A stretch of DNA of 64,000 nt, from assembly GCA_963846775.1 (NCBI GenBank), contig CAWJXB010000006.1, positions 1,984,001 to 2,048,000 of the forward strand, written 5' to 3'. This DNA is from CAVYXA01 sp963846775. GTDB lineage: Bacteria; Verrucomicrobiota; Verrucomicrobiia; Chthoniobacterales; UBA10450. The translations under genes were made by a program, and so were the position numbers. The notes under the pieces were generated by a model. It saw only the letters and a list, made by a program, of their open reading frames with translations. It did not search any database and was not told the origin of the DNA. Below, one piece after another: positions 1 through 7,668 of this stretch; positions within the stretch are counted from its first letter, which is position 1; every line of letters starts with the position of its first letter.

Positions 1-993
1 ATGGCCATGCCGCGCGTGGCCATCAGCATCAAGGAACCGGCCGAACCGCCGCTCTTTCCCGCCCGGCCGCGCGTGGCTCTTAATTTAATATTGGGCTCGC
101 TTCTTGGTCTCATGGTCGGCCTCGGACTGGCCTTTTTCATCGAGTACCTCGACACCAGTGTGAAGACGATGGAGGACGTCGAGAAAATACTCGGTGTTCC
201 CGTGCTCGCCATTATTCCGAAAAATATTCGGCTGCTACATAAGGAACCGGGCGATACCCCTGACGCCGAGGCCTATCGAATTCTGCGCACAAATCTGGAG
301 TTCAATCGGAAGAACTCCGCCGCCAACTGCATCGCCCTCGTCAGCGGCGGGCGCGGTGAAGGTAAATCGACCACTCTGGCCAATCTCGCTTTCATTTCTG
401 CCCAGGGCGGTTACTCCACTTTGATCATCGACGGTGACTTGCGCCGGCCAGTCCAGCACGAGTTGTTTGACGTCAAAAACGAAACTGGATTAACGAACTA
501 TCTGACGACGGAGATGTCGATCAACGATGTCATCGTGCCGACGGAGATCGAAAATCTATCGTTGATTCCGAGCGGGACACTTCCGGCCGACCCGGTCGCG
601 ATTCTTAATTCGCAGCGCATGTCCGATCTCATTGCCGAGCTCAAACTCCGCCACGATCTGGTCCTGATCGATTCCCCGCCGGTGTTGGGCGTTAGCGACG
701 CCTCCGTCATCGCCAGCGAAGCCGATTACACCATCATCGTGGTGCAACATCGACGTTTCCCCTGCGGCATGCTTCTGCGATTAAAACAGGCTGTGCTCGG
801 CGTTGGTGGAAAAGTGCTCGGAGTTGTTCTCAACAATGTCGATCTTCGGCACGACCAGAATTATTATTACTACACCGGCTATTACGGGTATTATGCGCCG
901 CGTCCGGAAGGTTCCGGAGCGAACCGAGGTCGCCGGAGGGCGATCGCCACTGCCAGCAATGGCGCTTCGAACGCGGAGGAGGAGGACTACTAA
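1..993 (+). CDS. Wzc-like bacterial tyrosine kinase, C-terminal part (cut by window start)
   Basis: This is the cytoplasmic kinase half of a chain-length regulator/BY-kinase that controls exopolysaccharide polymerisation at the inner membrane. The first 20 residues match the end of a Wzz periplasmic domain, followed by a membrane helix at about residues 25-47. The ATP site shows Walker A (GGRGEGKST, about 116-124), Walker A' (LIIDGDLRRP) and Walker B (LVLIDSPP). The tail carries a tyrosine cluster (YYYYTGYYGYY), the expected autophosphorylation site. The first base of the window happens to fall on an ATG, but the usual large N-terminal periplasmic domain is missing, so the gene must start upstream. 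The next gene is a Wza-like export protein 2 bp downstream, so the two are cotranscribed. Confidence 0.9.
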   Translation: MAMPRVAISIKEPAEPPLFPARPRVALNLILGSLLGLMVGLGLAFFIEYLDTSVKTMEDVEKILGVPVLAIIPKNIRLLHKEPGDTPDAEAYRILRTNLEFNRKNSAANCIALVSGGRGEGKSTTLANLAFISAQGGYSTLIIDGDLRRPVQHELFDVKNETGLTNYLTTEMSINDVIVPTEIENLSLIPSGTLPADPVAILNSQRMSDLIAELKLRHDLVLIDSPPVLGVSDASVIASEADYTIIVVQHRRFPCGMLLRLKQAVLGVGGKVLGVVLNNVDLRHDQNYYYYTGYYGYYAPRPEGSGANRGRRRAIATASNGASNAEEEDY

Positions 994-995
994 CC

Positions 996-1547
996 GTGCG
1001 CGGTTCAATTTTTACTCTGCTGCTGCTCTTCGGCCTTGTCTCGGGCGCATTTGCTCAAGCAACCTTGCGCGTCGGTGACCCGGTCCAGCTGGCAATCAGC
1101 GGTGTCCCGCAGGATGAACAGTCCCAGGTTAACAACATTTACATTGTCGATGTAAATGGCTTGATCAATCTGCCCTACATCAACAAAGTCAAAGCACAGG
1201 GACGCACCCCGGCGGAGTTGGCCGCCGCCGTCGAGCAGGCGTATCGGGCCAACCGGATTTACACCAATCCGACCATCACCATTGTGATGCAGCCAAGCGC
1301 GCGATTCGTCAACGTGGGCGGCGCGGTGCGCAGCCCGACACGGGTGCCGTTCACCGAAGACATGACTCTGCTCACTGCCATCAACGCCGCCGGCGGGTTC
1401 AACGATTTCGCCGATCAAAGACACGTCCGGCTTTTGCGCGGCAAGGTAGTCAAGGTTTTCAATGTGAAACAATTCCGGAGCGATCCTTCGCAAGACGTTT
1501 CTCTGCAACCTGGCGACAAAGTTGAGGTCCCGCAGAGCTTGTTTTAG
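996..1547 (+). CDS. Polysaccharide export protein, Wza/SLBB family
   Basis: This 183-residue protein is probably a periplasmic or outer-membrane polysaccharide export component. A signal peptide (MRGSIFTLLLLFGLVSGAFAQ) is followed by a polysaccharide-export domain (LRVGDPVQLAISGVPQ) and an SLBB-type domain from about residue 100 (VNVGGAVRSP). It is shorter than Wza of E. coli and has no C-terminal barrel helix. The GTG start is chosen because a strong ribosome site (GGAGGAGGA) ends about 10 bp upstream, inside the tail of the kinase gene. No lipobox cysteine is seen after the signal. Gene order is kinase first, export second. Confidence 0.85.
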   Translation: MRGSIFTLLLLFGLVSGAFAQATLRVGDPVQLAISGVPQDEQSQVNNIYIVDVNGLINLPYINKVKAQGRTPAELAAAVEQAYRANRIYTNPTITIVMQPSARFVNVGGAVRSPTRVPFTEDMTLLTAINAAGGFNDFADQRHVRLLRGKVVKVFNVKQFRSDPSQDVSLQPGDKVEVPQSLF

Positions 1548-1570
1548 CTCGATTTGTTCAGCGCGCGAAA

Positions 1571-2149
1571 CTATCGGTCTGTTGCGATTAGCTCCCGATG
1601 CCGCCAGGCGTAGCCGAGCCCTGAGTAAACCGTTAGCGCCACCGTGATCCAGACCAACGCCGGCCCGGCCTGGTTCCACGCCCGCAACCACCAGGCCGAT
1701 CTATCGCTGGCCAACCCCAGCTCCGCCACGGAAAACAGCGCCAGAAAGAAAATCACCGTGACGATCTGCCACGAGGTCTTTTGTTTCCCGAGATTGTCCG
1801 CCGGCAGGACGCGTCCCTGCGCGCTGGCCATCAATCGCAAACCGGTGATGAGAAAATCGCGCGCCACAACCGTGGTGGCTGCCCAGGCCGGAATCGCCTT
1901 CAGCGGCACGAGCGAGATGAATGCCGCCGCCATCATGATCTTGTCCACCAACGGATCCATCAATTTGCCAAAGTTCGTCACCGCGCCGTAACGCCGGGCG
2001 ATTTCGCCATCGATGAAATCCGTTAGACCAGCGACAAGAAAAATGATCAGCGCCGTGGTGCGCGCGTATTCCCAAGAGGAATTGAGCGCCGCTACGAACA
2101 GAATCGTTAGCGCCAGCCGGCTCAACGTTAATCGATTCGCCCAATTCAT
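1571..2149 (-). CDS. pgsA: CDP-diacylglycerol-glycerol-3-phosphate 3-phosphatidyltransferase
   Basis: The product is a 192-residue membrane enzyme that makes phosphatidylglycerol phosphate, the committed step to anionic phospholipids. It carries the CDP-alcohol phosphotransferase signature DG-x2-AR-x8-G-x3-D-x3-D, read here in DFIDGEIARRYG followed by GKLMDPLVDK. Several hydrophobic helices surround it. The start MNWANRLT is preferred over a longer reading because GGAGGAGAT lies just upstream and because its ATG overlaps the TGA of moaE (ATGA), which suggests translational coupling. Confidence 0.92.
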   Translation of the reverse strand: MNWANRLTLSRLALTILFVAALNSSWEYARTTALIIFLVAGLTDFIDGEIARRYGAVTNFGKLMDPLVDKIMMAAAFISLVPLKAIPAWAATTVVARDFLITGLRLMASAQGRVLPADNLGKQKTSWQIVTVIFFLALFSVAELGLASDRSAWWLRAWNQAGPALVWITVALTVYSGLGYAWRHRELIATDR

Positions 2150-2604
2150 GTGCGCATCTCCTCCGGCGAAGGCGTGCCCCCCACGCCGTAACCTTGCCGC
2201 CACTCCGGCTCGGACCGAAGGCGGGGCTTCTTCCAAATCGGCACTTTCTTTTTCAATTCATCCACCATCCACTTGCTCCCCTCAAATGCCGCCGCCCGAT
2301 GCGATGCGCTCACCTGAAGGTAAAGCGACGCCTGGCCAGCCCGCACAAAACCGACGCGATGATACAGGAGCACTTTGCGCAACTGAAATTTCTCCGCCGC
2401 GGTGTCGGCCACCATGCGCAACTGATGCTCCGCCATTGCGGCATGCGCTTCGTAATCGATCCCATCAATCTCACACCCGTTTTCCAGTCGCCGCACCACC
2501 CCCCAGAAATCGACCACCGCGCCCGCGTCGAGATCGACGCGTTGCTGCGCCGGGACCGGCAAAGGCTCCTCGGTTAATAAAACTTCGTAAACGGTGTTTG
2601 CCAT
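2146..2604 (-). CDS. moaE: Molybdopterin synthase catalytic subunit
   Basis: MoaE transfers sulfur from the MoaD thiocarboxylate to precursor Z during molybdenum cofactor synthesis. The 152-residue protein shows the family motifs GAVVDFWGVVR, IDGIDYEAH, VLLYHRVG and the C-terminal block SKWMVDELKKKVPIWK, which contains the conserved active-site lysines. The ATG is preferred to an in-frame TTG three codons earlier. Its stop overlaps the start of pgsA by four bases. No moaD or other moa gene is next to it. Confidence 0.92.
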   Translation of the reverse strand: MANTVYEVLLTEEPLPVPAQQRVDLDAGAVVDFWGVVRRLENGCEIDGIDYEAHAAMAEHQLRMVADTAAEKFQLRKVLLYHRVGFVRAGQASLYLQVSASHRAAAFEGSKWMVDELKKKVPIWKKPRLRSEPEWRQGYGVGGTPSPEEMRT

Positions 2605-2645
2605 AGGGATCAAGCGCTCGCTACAGTGAGTGCGTCTGATTTACA

Positions 2646-2774
2646 AACCATCTCATAAATGTCGTTCTGAGCGAAGCGAAGAATCGCTGATCATTTACCG
2701 GACGATTCCTTCCAGTGACAGACAGAGATGTTTCGCTTCGCTCAACATGATAACACCATCATGAGATGGATTCT
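2646..2774. repeat. Palindromic intergenic element, CATCTCAT-ended family
   Basis: The ends read ACCATCTCATAA and TCATGAGATGGATTCT and are imperfect inverted repeats of each other. Inside are two opposed blocks, TTCTGAGCGAAGCGAAGAATC and GATGTTTCGCTTCGCTCAACA. The same end sequence and the same GAGCGAAGCGAAG block recur at 35295-35676, so this is a dispersed family and not a local hairpin. It fills the gap upstream of gnd and stops about 10 bp before the ribosome site of that gene. Confidence 0.75.
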
Positions 2775-2800
2775 AAGCCAGCTAGGAAAGGAGACCCAAA

Positions 2801-4285
2801 GTGAGCGCGAATCAATGTGATATTGGCCTGATCGGTCTGGCGGTAATGGGCGAGAACCTCGTCCTCAACATGGAATCGAAGGGGTTCACCGTTGCCGTTT
2901 TCAATCGCACCACCGAAGTGACCGACAAATTTGCGGCCAGCCGAGCCAAGGAAAAAAATATTCGGCCGACCCGAACCATCGAAGAGTTTCTCGGCGCGCT
3001 CAAAAAACCGCGCAAGGTGATGATCATGATCAAGGCCGGCAAGCCGGTCGATCAAGTCATCGCAGAGCTGGTGCCGTTTCTCGAAAAGGGCGACGTCGTG
3101 ATCGACGGCGGCAATTCGCTTTTCACCGACACCCAGCGCCGCTGCAAAGAGCTCGAGGGAAAAGGAATTCATTTTGTCGGCTGCGGCGTTTCCGGCGGCG
3201 AAGAAGGCGCGCTCAAAGGTCCGTCGCTCATGCCCGGCGGTTCGCGCGAGTCGTGGGAAATGATCGCGCCGATTTTCCGCAAGATCGCCGCCCAAGTCGA
3301 TGGCGAGCCATGTTGCCGTTACATGGGTCCCGACGGCGCCGGCCATTACGTGAAAATGGTCCACAACGGCATCGAGTACGGCGACATGCAGCTCATTTGC
3401 GAAGCCTACGCCATTCTCAAAGATGTCGCCGGAATGGATGATCAACAGCTGGCGGAGACGTTTACCGAATGGAACAAAGGCGAGCTCGATAGTTATCTCA
3501 TCGACATCACATCTCAGATTTTTCGCAAGAAAGATCCCGATACCGGCAAACCATTGGTCGATGTGATTCTGGACAAGGCCGGACAAAAAGGAACAGGCAT
3601 GTGGACGTTGCAATCCGCCATTGCACAGTCCGTCGTTATCTCAACCATCAATGCGGCAGTCGAAGCGCGCGTCATTTCTTCCCGAAAAGACGAACGCGTC
3701 GCGGCGTCGAAAATTCTCCCGCAACCGAAGCCGAAAAAGGTTTCGGGCGACCGAAAAAAATTGGTCGATGCCGTCCGCAACGCCCTTTACGCGTCGAAAA
3801 TCGTCTCTTACGCGCAGGGAATGGAACTGCTCGGCGCAGCCAGCAAACAATACAATTGGGACCTGAACTTCGGCGACATCGCCACCATCTGGCGGGGCGG
3901 TTGCATCATTCGCGCGATCTTCTTGAACCGAATCGTGGAGGCCTATCAACGCAATCCCGCTCTGCATAATCTTCTCCTCGATCGCTATTTCACGAGAATC
4001 ATTAGGAAAGCGCAGCGCAACTGGCGCGTTGCGGTATCAACAGCCATTAAACATGGCGTCGCTGTTCCTGCGTTTTCCGCGTCGCTCGCTTACTTCGACA
4101 GCTACCGCTCGGCGCGTTTGCCCTCGAATTTGTTGCAAGCGCAACGCGACTTCTTCGGCGCGCATACTTACGAGCGTGTGGACAAGCCAGGGGTTTTTCA
4201 TACCGAATGGATAGAATCGGATCAGAAGCTCGCCGAGAAACCGACCGAGCCGAAAACGCACGAACCGCATCAGGCGGGGGAGTAG
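2801..4285 (+). CDS. gnd: 6-phosphogluconate dehydrogenase, decarboxylating
   Basis: This cytosolic enzyme oxidises 6-phosphogluconate to ribulose 5-phosphate with reduction of NADP in the pentose phosphate pathway. At 494 residues it has the family's usual long form. The N-terminal Rossmann motif GLAVMGENLVLNMESKGF, the substrate block VGCGVSGGEEGA and the catalytic region GHYVKMVHNGIEYGDMQ are all present, as is the C-terminal SLAYFDSYRSARLPSNLLQAQRD block cut here by family knowledge into its key residues. The GTG start has a clear AGGAAAGGAG site 8 bp upstream. Confidence 0.96.
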   Translation: MSANQCDIGLIGLAVMGENLVLNMESKGFTVAVFNRTTEVTDKFAASRAKEKNIRPTRTIEEFLGALKKPRKVMIMIKAGKPVDQVIAELVPFLEKGDVVIDGGNSLFTDTQRRCKELEGKGIHFVGCGVSGGEEGALKGPSLMPGGSRESWEMIAPIFRKIAAQVDGEPCCRYMGPDGAGHYVKMVHNGIEYGDMQLICEAYAILKDVAGMDDQQLAETFTEWNKGELDSYLIDITSQIFRKKDPDTGKPLVDVILDKAGQKGTGMWTLQSAIAQSVVISTINAAVEARVISSRKDERVAASKILPQPKPKKVSGDRKKLVDAVRNALYASKIVSYAQGMELLGAASKQYNWDLNFGDIATIWRGGCIIRAIFLNRIVEAYQRNPALHNLLLDRYFTRIIRKAQRNWRVAVSTAIKHGVAVPAFSASLAYFDSYRSARLPSNLLQAQRDFFGAHTYERVDKPGVFHTEWIESDQKLAEKPTEPKTHEPHQAGE

Positions 4286-4368
4286 AAGTCGTTAATATGG
4301 AGCGGTCTAGAGCTTGTCCTGTCATGTGGACAATGAGACTTGACGCTCAACGTTCAACACTTGAAGAA

Positions 4369-7300
4369 CTAACGAAAATCGTGCGACTCACTCCCGATGA
4401 GCTCGGCATGTGCGAGTGGCTTGATCTCGCGAGTTTTGATTAGGACAACGTGATCCACGTTCTGCACTTCGCCTTCGATCACCAGAAATGCTTCCTCCGT
4501 GATCAATAAGCGAAAGCGTTCGAATAAATCAGGATCGACAATCGCATTAGAAACACCGGTCTCGTCTTCCAGACTGATGAAGACAAATCCTTTTGCGGTT
4601 CCGGGCCGCTGACGGCAAATCACGTTGCCGGCAATCTGGATAGTTGATCCATGTCGAGCCTGAGCGAGATCACTCGCGCGCCAAATATTTGGCAATTGCG
4701 CACGCAACAATTTCATCGGATGCGGCCCGGTGGTGAGATTCATCGTCTCGTAATCCGCCTTCACGCGCTCCGGGAGCGTCATTGGCGGCAACGGCGATTC
4801 GGTTTTCTGGGGAGCGCACGCTTGTAGCGTGCTGGCGAATGCATTCTGCATTCGCGAACTTTTTACGCTTGGCAAATCTATAGAAGTTCGTTTCGGCAGA
4901 ATGCCGAAACCAGCCTGCTCTAAGCGTGCGTTCCCCAAAAGATCATCGTGCGTTGTTTCTTCCACTTTCCACATCGCTTCGCGGCGATGCTCGGCAAAAC
5001 AATTCAGCGCGCCTGATTCAGCCAGGGTTCGCAGTTCATCCTTCGAAAGCGGAACCCGCCGCTTGAAATCTTCCAGCGACTTGAATTGCCGCGCATTTCG
5101 CTCGCGCTCGATTTGTTCGCCATGTTCCTGCCGCAACCCATTCACCACGCAAAAGCCCAGCCGCATTGTCTCGTCATCGACGACCGTGCAACGCCAATCG
5201 GATTCAGACACGCACACCGGCTTGATTTTCAGCCCATGCCGCTGGGCATCTTTCACAATTGTTGCCGGTGTATAAAAACCCATTGGCTGATTATTAAGCA
5301 GACTGGCGTAAAACTCCGGCGCCCGATGCACTTTCAAATACGCGCTGCCATACGCCAGAATGGCAAAACTGATCGCGTGCGATTCCGGGAACCCGTAAAG
5401 GGCAAACGACGAGATCGCTTGAATAATTTTGTCGATCTTGTCCGGCGCAACGCCTTTGCGCTCCATCGCGGCTTGTAGTTTTGTGCTCACTTTTTGCATC
5501 CGTTCCTCGGAGCGATGAAAACTGAGCGCGCGCCTCAATTCTTCCGCTTCATTGCCGGAAAAATCTGCCATCACCATTGCGATCTTGAGCATTTGCTCCT
5601 GAAAAAGCGGCACGCCAAGGGTGCGCTCGAGCACGGGTTTCAATCGCTCGTCATAATATGTTACCGGCTCTTTGCCCGCGCGCCGGGCCAGATAGGGATG
5701 AACCATGTCGCCCTGGATCGGGCCCGGCCGAATAATCGCGACCTCGATCACCACGTCGTAAAAGCATTTCGGTTTCATCCGCGGCAACGTGGCCATTTGC
5801 GCGCGGCTCTCGATCTGGAACACGCCGATAGTGTCGGCGTGTTCCATGATCTCGAACGTTTTCTCGTCATCTTTCGGGATGTGCGCCAGATCGAGCGCAC
5901 GACCGCGTTCACGGCAAAGCTCGAACGCATCCTGCATCACCGCCATCATCCCGAGGCCTAACAGATCCACCTTCACAATGCCGAGGTCTTCGCAATCGTC
6001 CTTGTCCCATTGCGCCACCACGCGTCCCGGCATCGACGCGTTCTCCAACGGCACGAACGAACTTAATTTATCCTGGCAAATGATCATTCCGCCGGAATGC
6101 TGGCCGAGATGACGCGGCAATCCGTAGATGGCTCGATAAAGTCGGACGAATGCGGGCATGCGCGGATGATTTTTTGCCAAACCCGCCTGCTCAATCTGCG
6201 TTTCCAATTCCATCGTGTGGGGAAAATCGCCGTTGGCAAAGAGATGTGAGAAACGGTCGAGAATGCTCGCCGAAAAATTGAGCGCTTTCCCAATCTCGCG
6301 CGCCGCGCTGCGGCCGCGATACGTGATCACGTTCGCGGTCATAGCCGCGCCATGTTTGCCATATCGCCGATAAATTTTCTGGATCACCGCTTCGCGCCGG
6401 TCGCCACTGGGAAGATCGAGATCAATATCGGGCCAGCCTTTCCGGCTCTCGTTCAGAAAACGTTCGAAAACGAGATGATTACTCACTGGATCGACCGGGG
6501 TGATCCCGAGACAATAACAAACGGCGCTGTTCGCCGCGCTGCCCCGGCCCTGGACCATGATATTATGTTCCCGGCAGAAATTAACGATGTCCCAGACAAT
6601 CAAAAAATATCCCGCGAACCCGAGCTTGCTGATCAGCCCCAGTTCTTCTTCCAGTTTTCGTTTCACCGGCTTACTGATCGCCGCGTAACGTTGTTGGGCA
6701 CCAAACCAGACAATCGTCCGCAGGAACGAATCCATGCTCTGACCTGCCGGAACTGGATACGACGGAAATTCATAGCCGATGTTTTCGATTGAAAACGTGA
6801 GCCGCTCAGCCAACCGCGCCGTGTTTTCGATCGCTTCGGGCAAATCCGCGAACATTTCTCGCATCTGGCGATCGCTCTTGAGATGACGCTCGGCATTTTG
6901 GGTTAACAATTTTCCGGCAGCGTCGAGATGGATGTGCTCGCGAATACAGGCGAAAACGTCGAGCACCTCCCGCCCGTACGGTTTCGCGTATTGCACGCCG
7001 TTCGTGGCGAGGATCGACAATCGATTCGCCCGGGCAAGATCGATAAGTGCGCGGTTTACCTTTTCCTCGCCGCGGATGAAATGTCGCTGGAGTTCAACAA
7101 AGACGTTTTCCCGGCCAAAAACGTGGATCAAAAATTTAGCGCGGTCTGTGCGTTTCTGGGGAGCGCACGCTTGCAGCGTGCTGGTTTCGGCATTTTGCCG
7201 AAACGAACTTTCCTTAAGAGCAGATTCGCCCGCGGGGTTAAGTTCAGGCAAAGTTCGCGAATGCAGAATGCATTCGCCAGCACGCTGCAAGCGTGCGCTC

Positions 7301-7668
7301 CCCAGAAACGCAACCATTCCCTCCGCAAACTGCGGCAAGCTCATCCCATTCGATCTCGCATTTTCCTTTTTCACTGCGCAGATGCGCTTGCGTGAGAAGC
7401 TCGCAAAATTTTTGTAACCAGTGCGGTTTTCGACCAGCACGGGCAGGATAGCGCCGTCTTCCATTGACAATTCCGCGCCGATGATTGGCCGCACATGATG
7501 TTCGCGCGCGGCGACGGAAAAACGCTGCGCACCGTAAACGCCGTTGCGATCTAACAATGCCAGTGCCGGCATTTCCAATTCGGCGGCGACTTCGGCCAAT
7601 TGTTCCGGAAATGAGCCGCCGCGTAAGAAGCTGAAGGCGCTACAGGCATGAAGTTCGACGTACGGCAT
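4369..7668 (-). CDS. dnaE2: Error-prone DNA polymerase DnaE2 (ImuC) with two in-frame palindromic insertions
   Basis: DnaE2 is the catalytic polymerase of the ImuB-DnaE2 mutagenesis system used in SOS translesion synthesis. An N-terminal PHP domain (YVELHACSAFSFLRGGSFPE) leads to the polymerase palm with PDIDLDLPSG and HLGQHSGGMII, and a C-terminal OB-fold (QIAGNVICRQRPGTAKGF). At 1099 residues it is about 100 longer than I would expect. The excess is two stretches, near residues 120-173 and 911-954, that contain LQRAG and STLQACAPQK and are translations of one palindromic DNA element in opposite orientations. The start overlaps the frameshifted tail of imuB. The frame is otherwise intact, so the protein may be functional. 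Expected SOS control comes from the LexA-like box upstream of imuB. Confidence 0.95.
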   Translation of the reverse strand: MPYVELHACSAFSFLRGGSFPEQLAEVAAELEMPALALLDRNGVYGAQRFSVAAREHHVRPIIGAELSMEDGAILPVLVENRTGYKNFASFSRKRICAVKKENARSNGMSLPQFAEGMVAFLGSARLQRAGECILHSRTLPELNPAGESALKESSFRQNAETSTLQACAPQKRTDRAKFLIHVFGRENVFVELQRHFIRGEEKVNRALIDLARANRLSILATNGVQYAKPYGREVLDVFACIREHIHLDAAGKLLTQNAERHLKSDRQMREMFADLPEAIENTARLAERLTFSIENIGYEFPSYPVPAGQSMDSFLRTIVWFGAQQRYAAISKPVKRKLEEELGLISKLGFAGYFLIVWDIVNFCREHNIMVQGRGSAANSAVCYCLGITPVDPVSNHLVFERFLNESRKGWPDIDLDLPSGDRREAVIQKIYRRYGKHGAAMTANVITYRGRSAAREIGKALNFSASILDRFSHLFANGDFPHTMELETQIEQAGLAKNHPRMPAFVRLYRAIYGLPRHLGQHSGGMIICQDKLSSFVPLENASMPGRVVAQWDKDDCEDLGIVKVDLLGLGMMAVMQDAFELCRERGRALDLAHIPKDDEKTFEIMEHADTIGVFQIESRAQMATLPRMKPKCFYDVVIEVAIIRPGPIQGDMVHPYLARRAGKEPVTYYDERLKPVLERTLGVPLFQEQMLKIAMVMADFSGNEAEELRRALSFHRSEERMQKVSTKLQAAMERKGVAPDKIDKIIQAISSFALYGFPESHAISFAILAYGSAYLKVHRAPEFYASLLNNQPMGFYTPATIVKDAQRHGLKIKPVCVSESDWRCTVVDDETMRLGFCVVNGLRQEHGEQIERERNARQFKSLEDFKRRVPLSKDELRTLAESGALNCFAEHRREAMWKVEETTHDDLLGNARLEQAGFGILPKRTSIDLPSVKSSRMQNAFASTLQACAPQKTESPLPPMTLPERVKADYETMNLTTGPHPMKLLRAQLPNIWRASDLAQARHGSTIQIAGNVICRQRPGTAKGFVFISLEDETGVSNAIVDPDLFERFRLLITEEAFLVIEGEVQNVDHVVLIKTREIKPLAHAELIGSESHDFR
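4808..4937. repeat. Cloverleaf palindromic element inside dnaE2, copy 1
   Basis: The outer arms (TGGGGAGCGCACGCTT and its imperfect complement ending GCGTTCCCCA) pair over 28 bp with five mismatches. Inside lie two small hairpins, GCGAATGCATTCTGCATTCGC (key halves GCGAATGCA and TGCATTCGC) and TTTCGGCAGAATGCCGAAA, then an inner stem GAACTT / AAGTTC. The hairpin order is reversed relative to the other dnaE2 copy, so this copy is inserted in the opposite orientation. It is read through in frame by dnaE2. Confidence 0.85.
7150..7311. repeat. Cloverleaf palindromic element inside dnaE2, copy 2
   Basis: The outer arms form a perfect inverted repeat of 35 bp, beginning GCGTTTCTGGGGAGCGCACG. Between them come the hairpin TTTCGGCATTTTGCCGAAA, an inner 7-bp stem CGAACTT / AAGTTCG around a loop of about 40 bases, and the hairpin CGAATGCAGAATGCATTCG. 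The block is 162 bp, which is exactly 54 codons, and it is translated without a stop within the PHP domain region of dnaE2. Confidence 0.88.

Noticed and set aside
7150..7311. tRNA or structured ncRNA gene inside dnaE2
   Set aside because: The fold is cloverleaf-like, but arms are too long, there is no D- or T-loop consensus, and a second copy lies in reverse orientation in the same gene.
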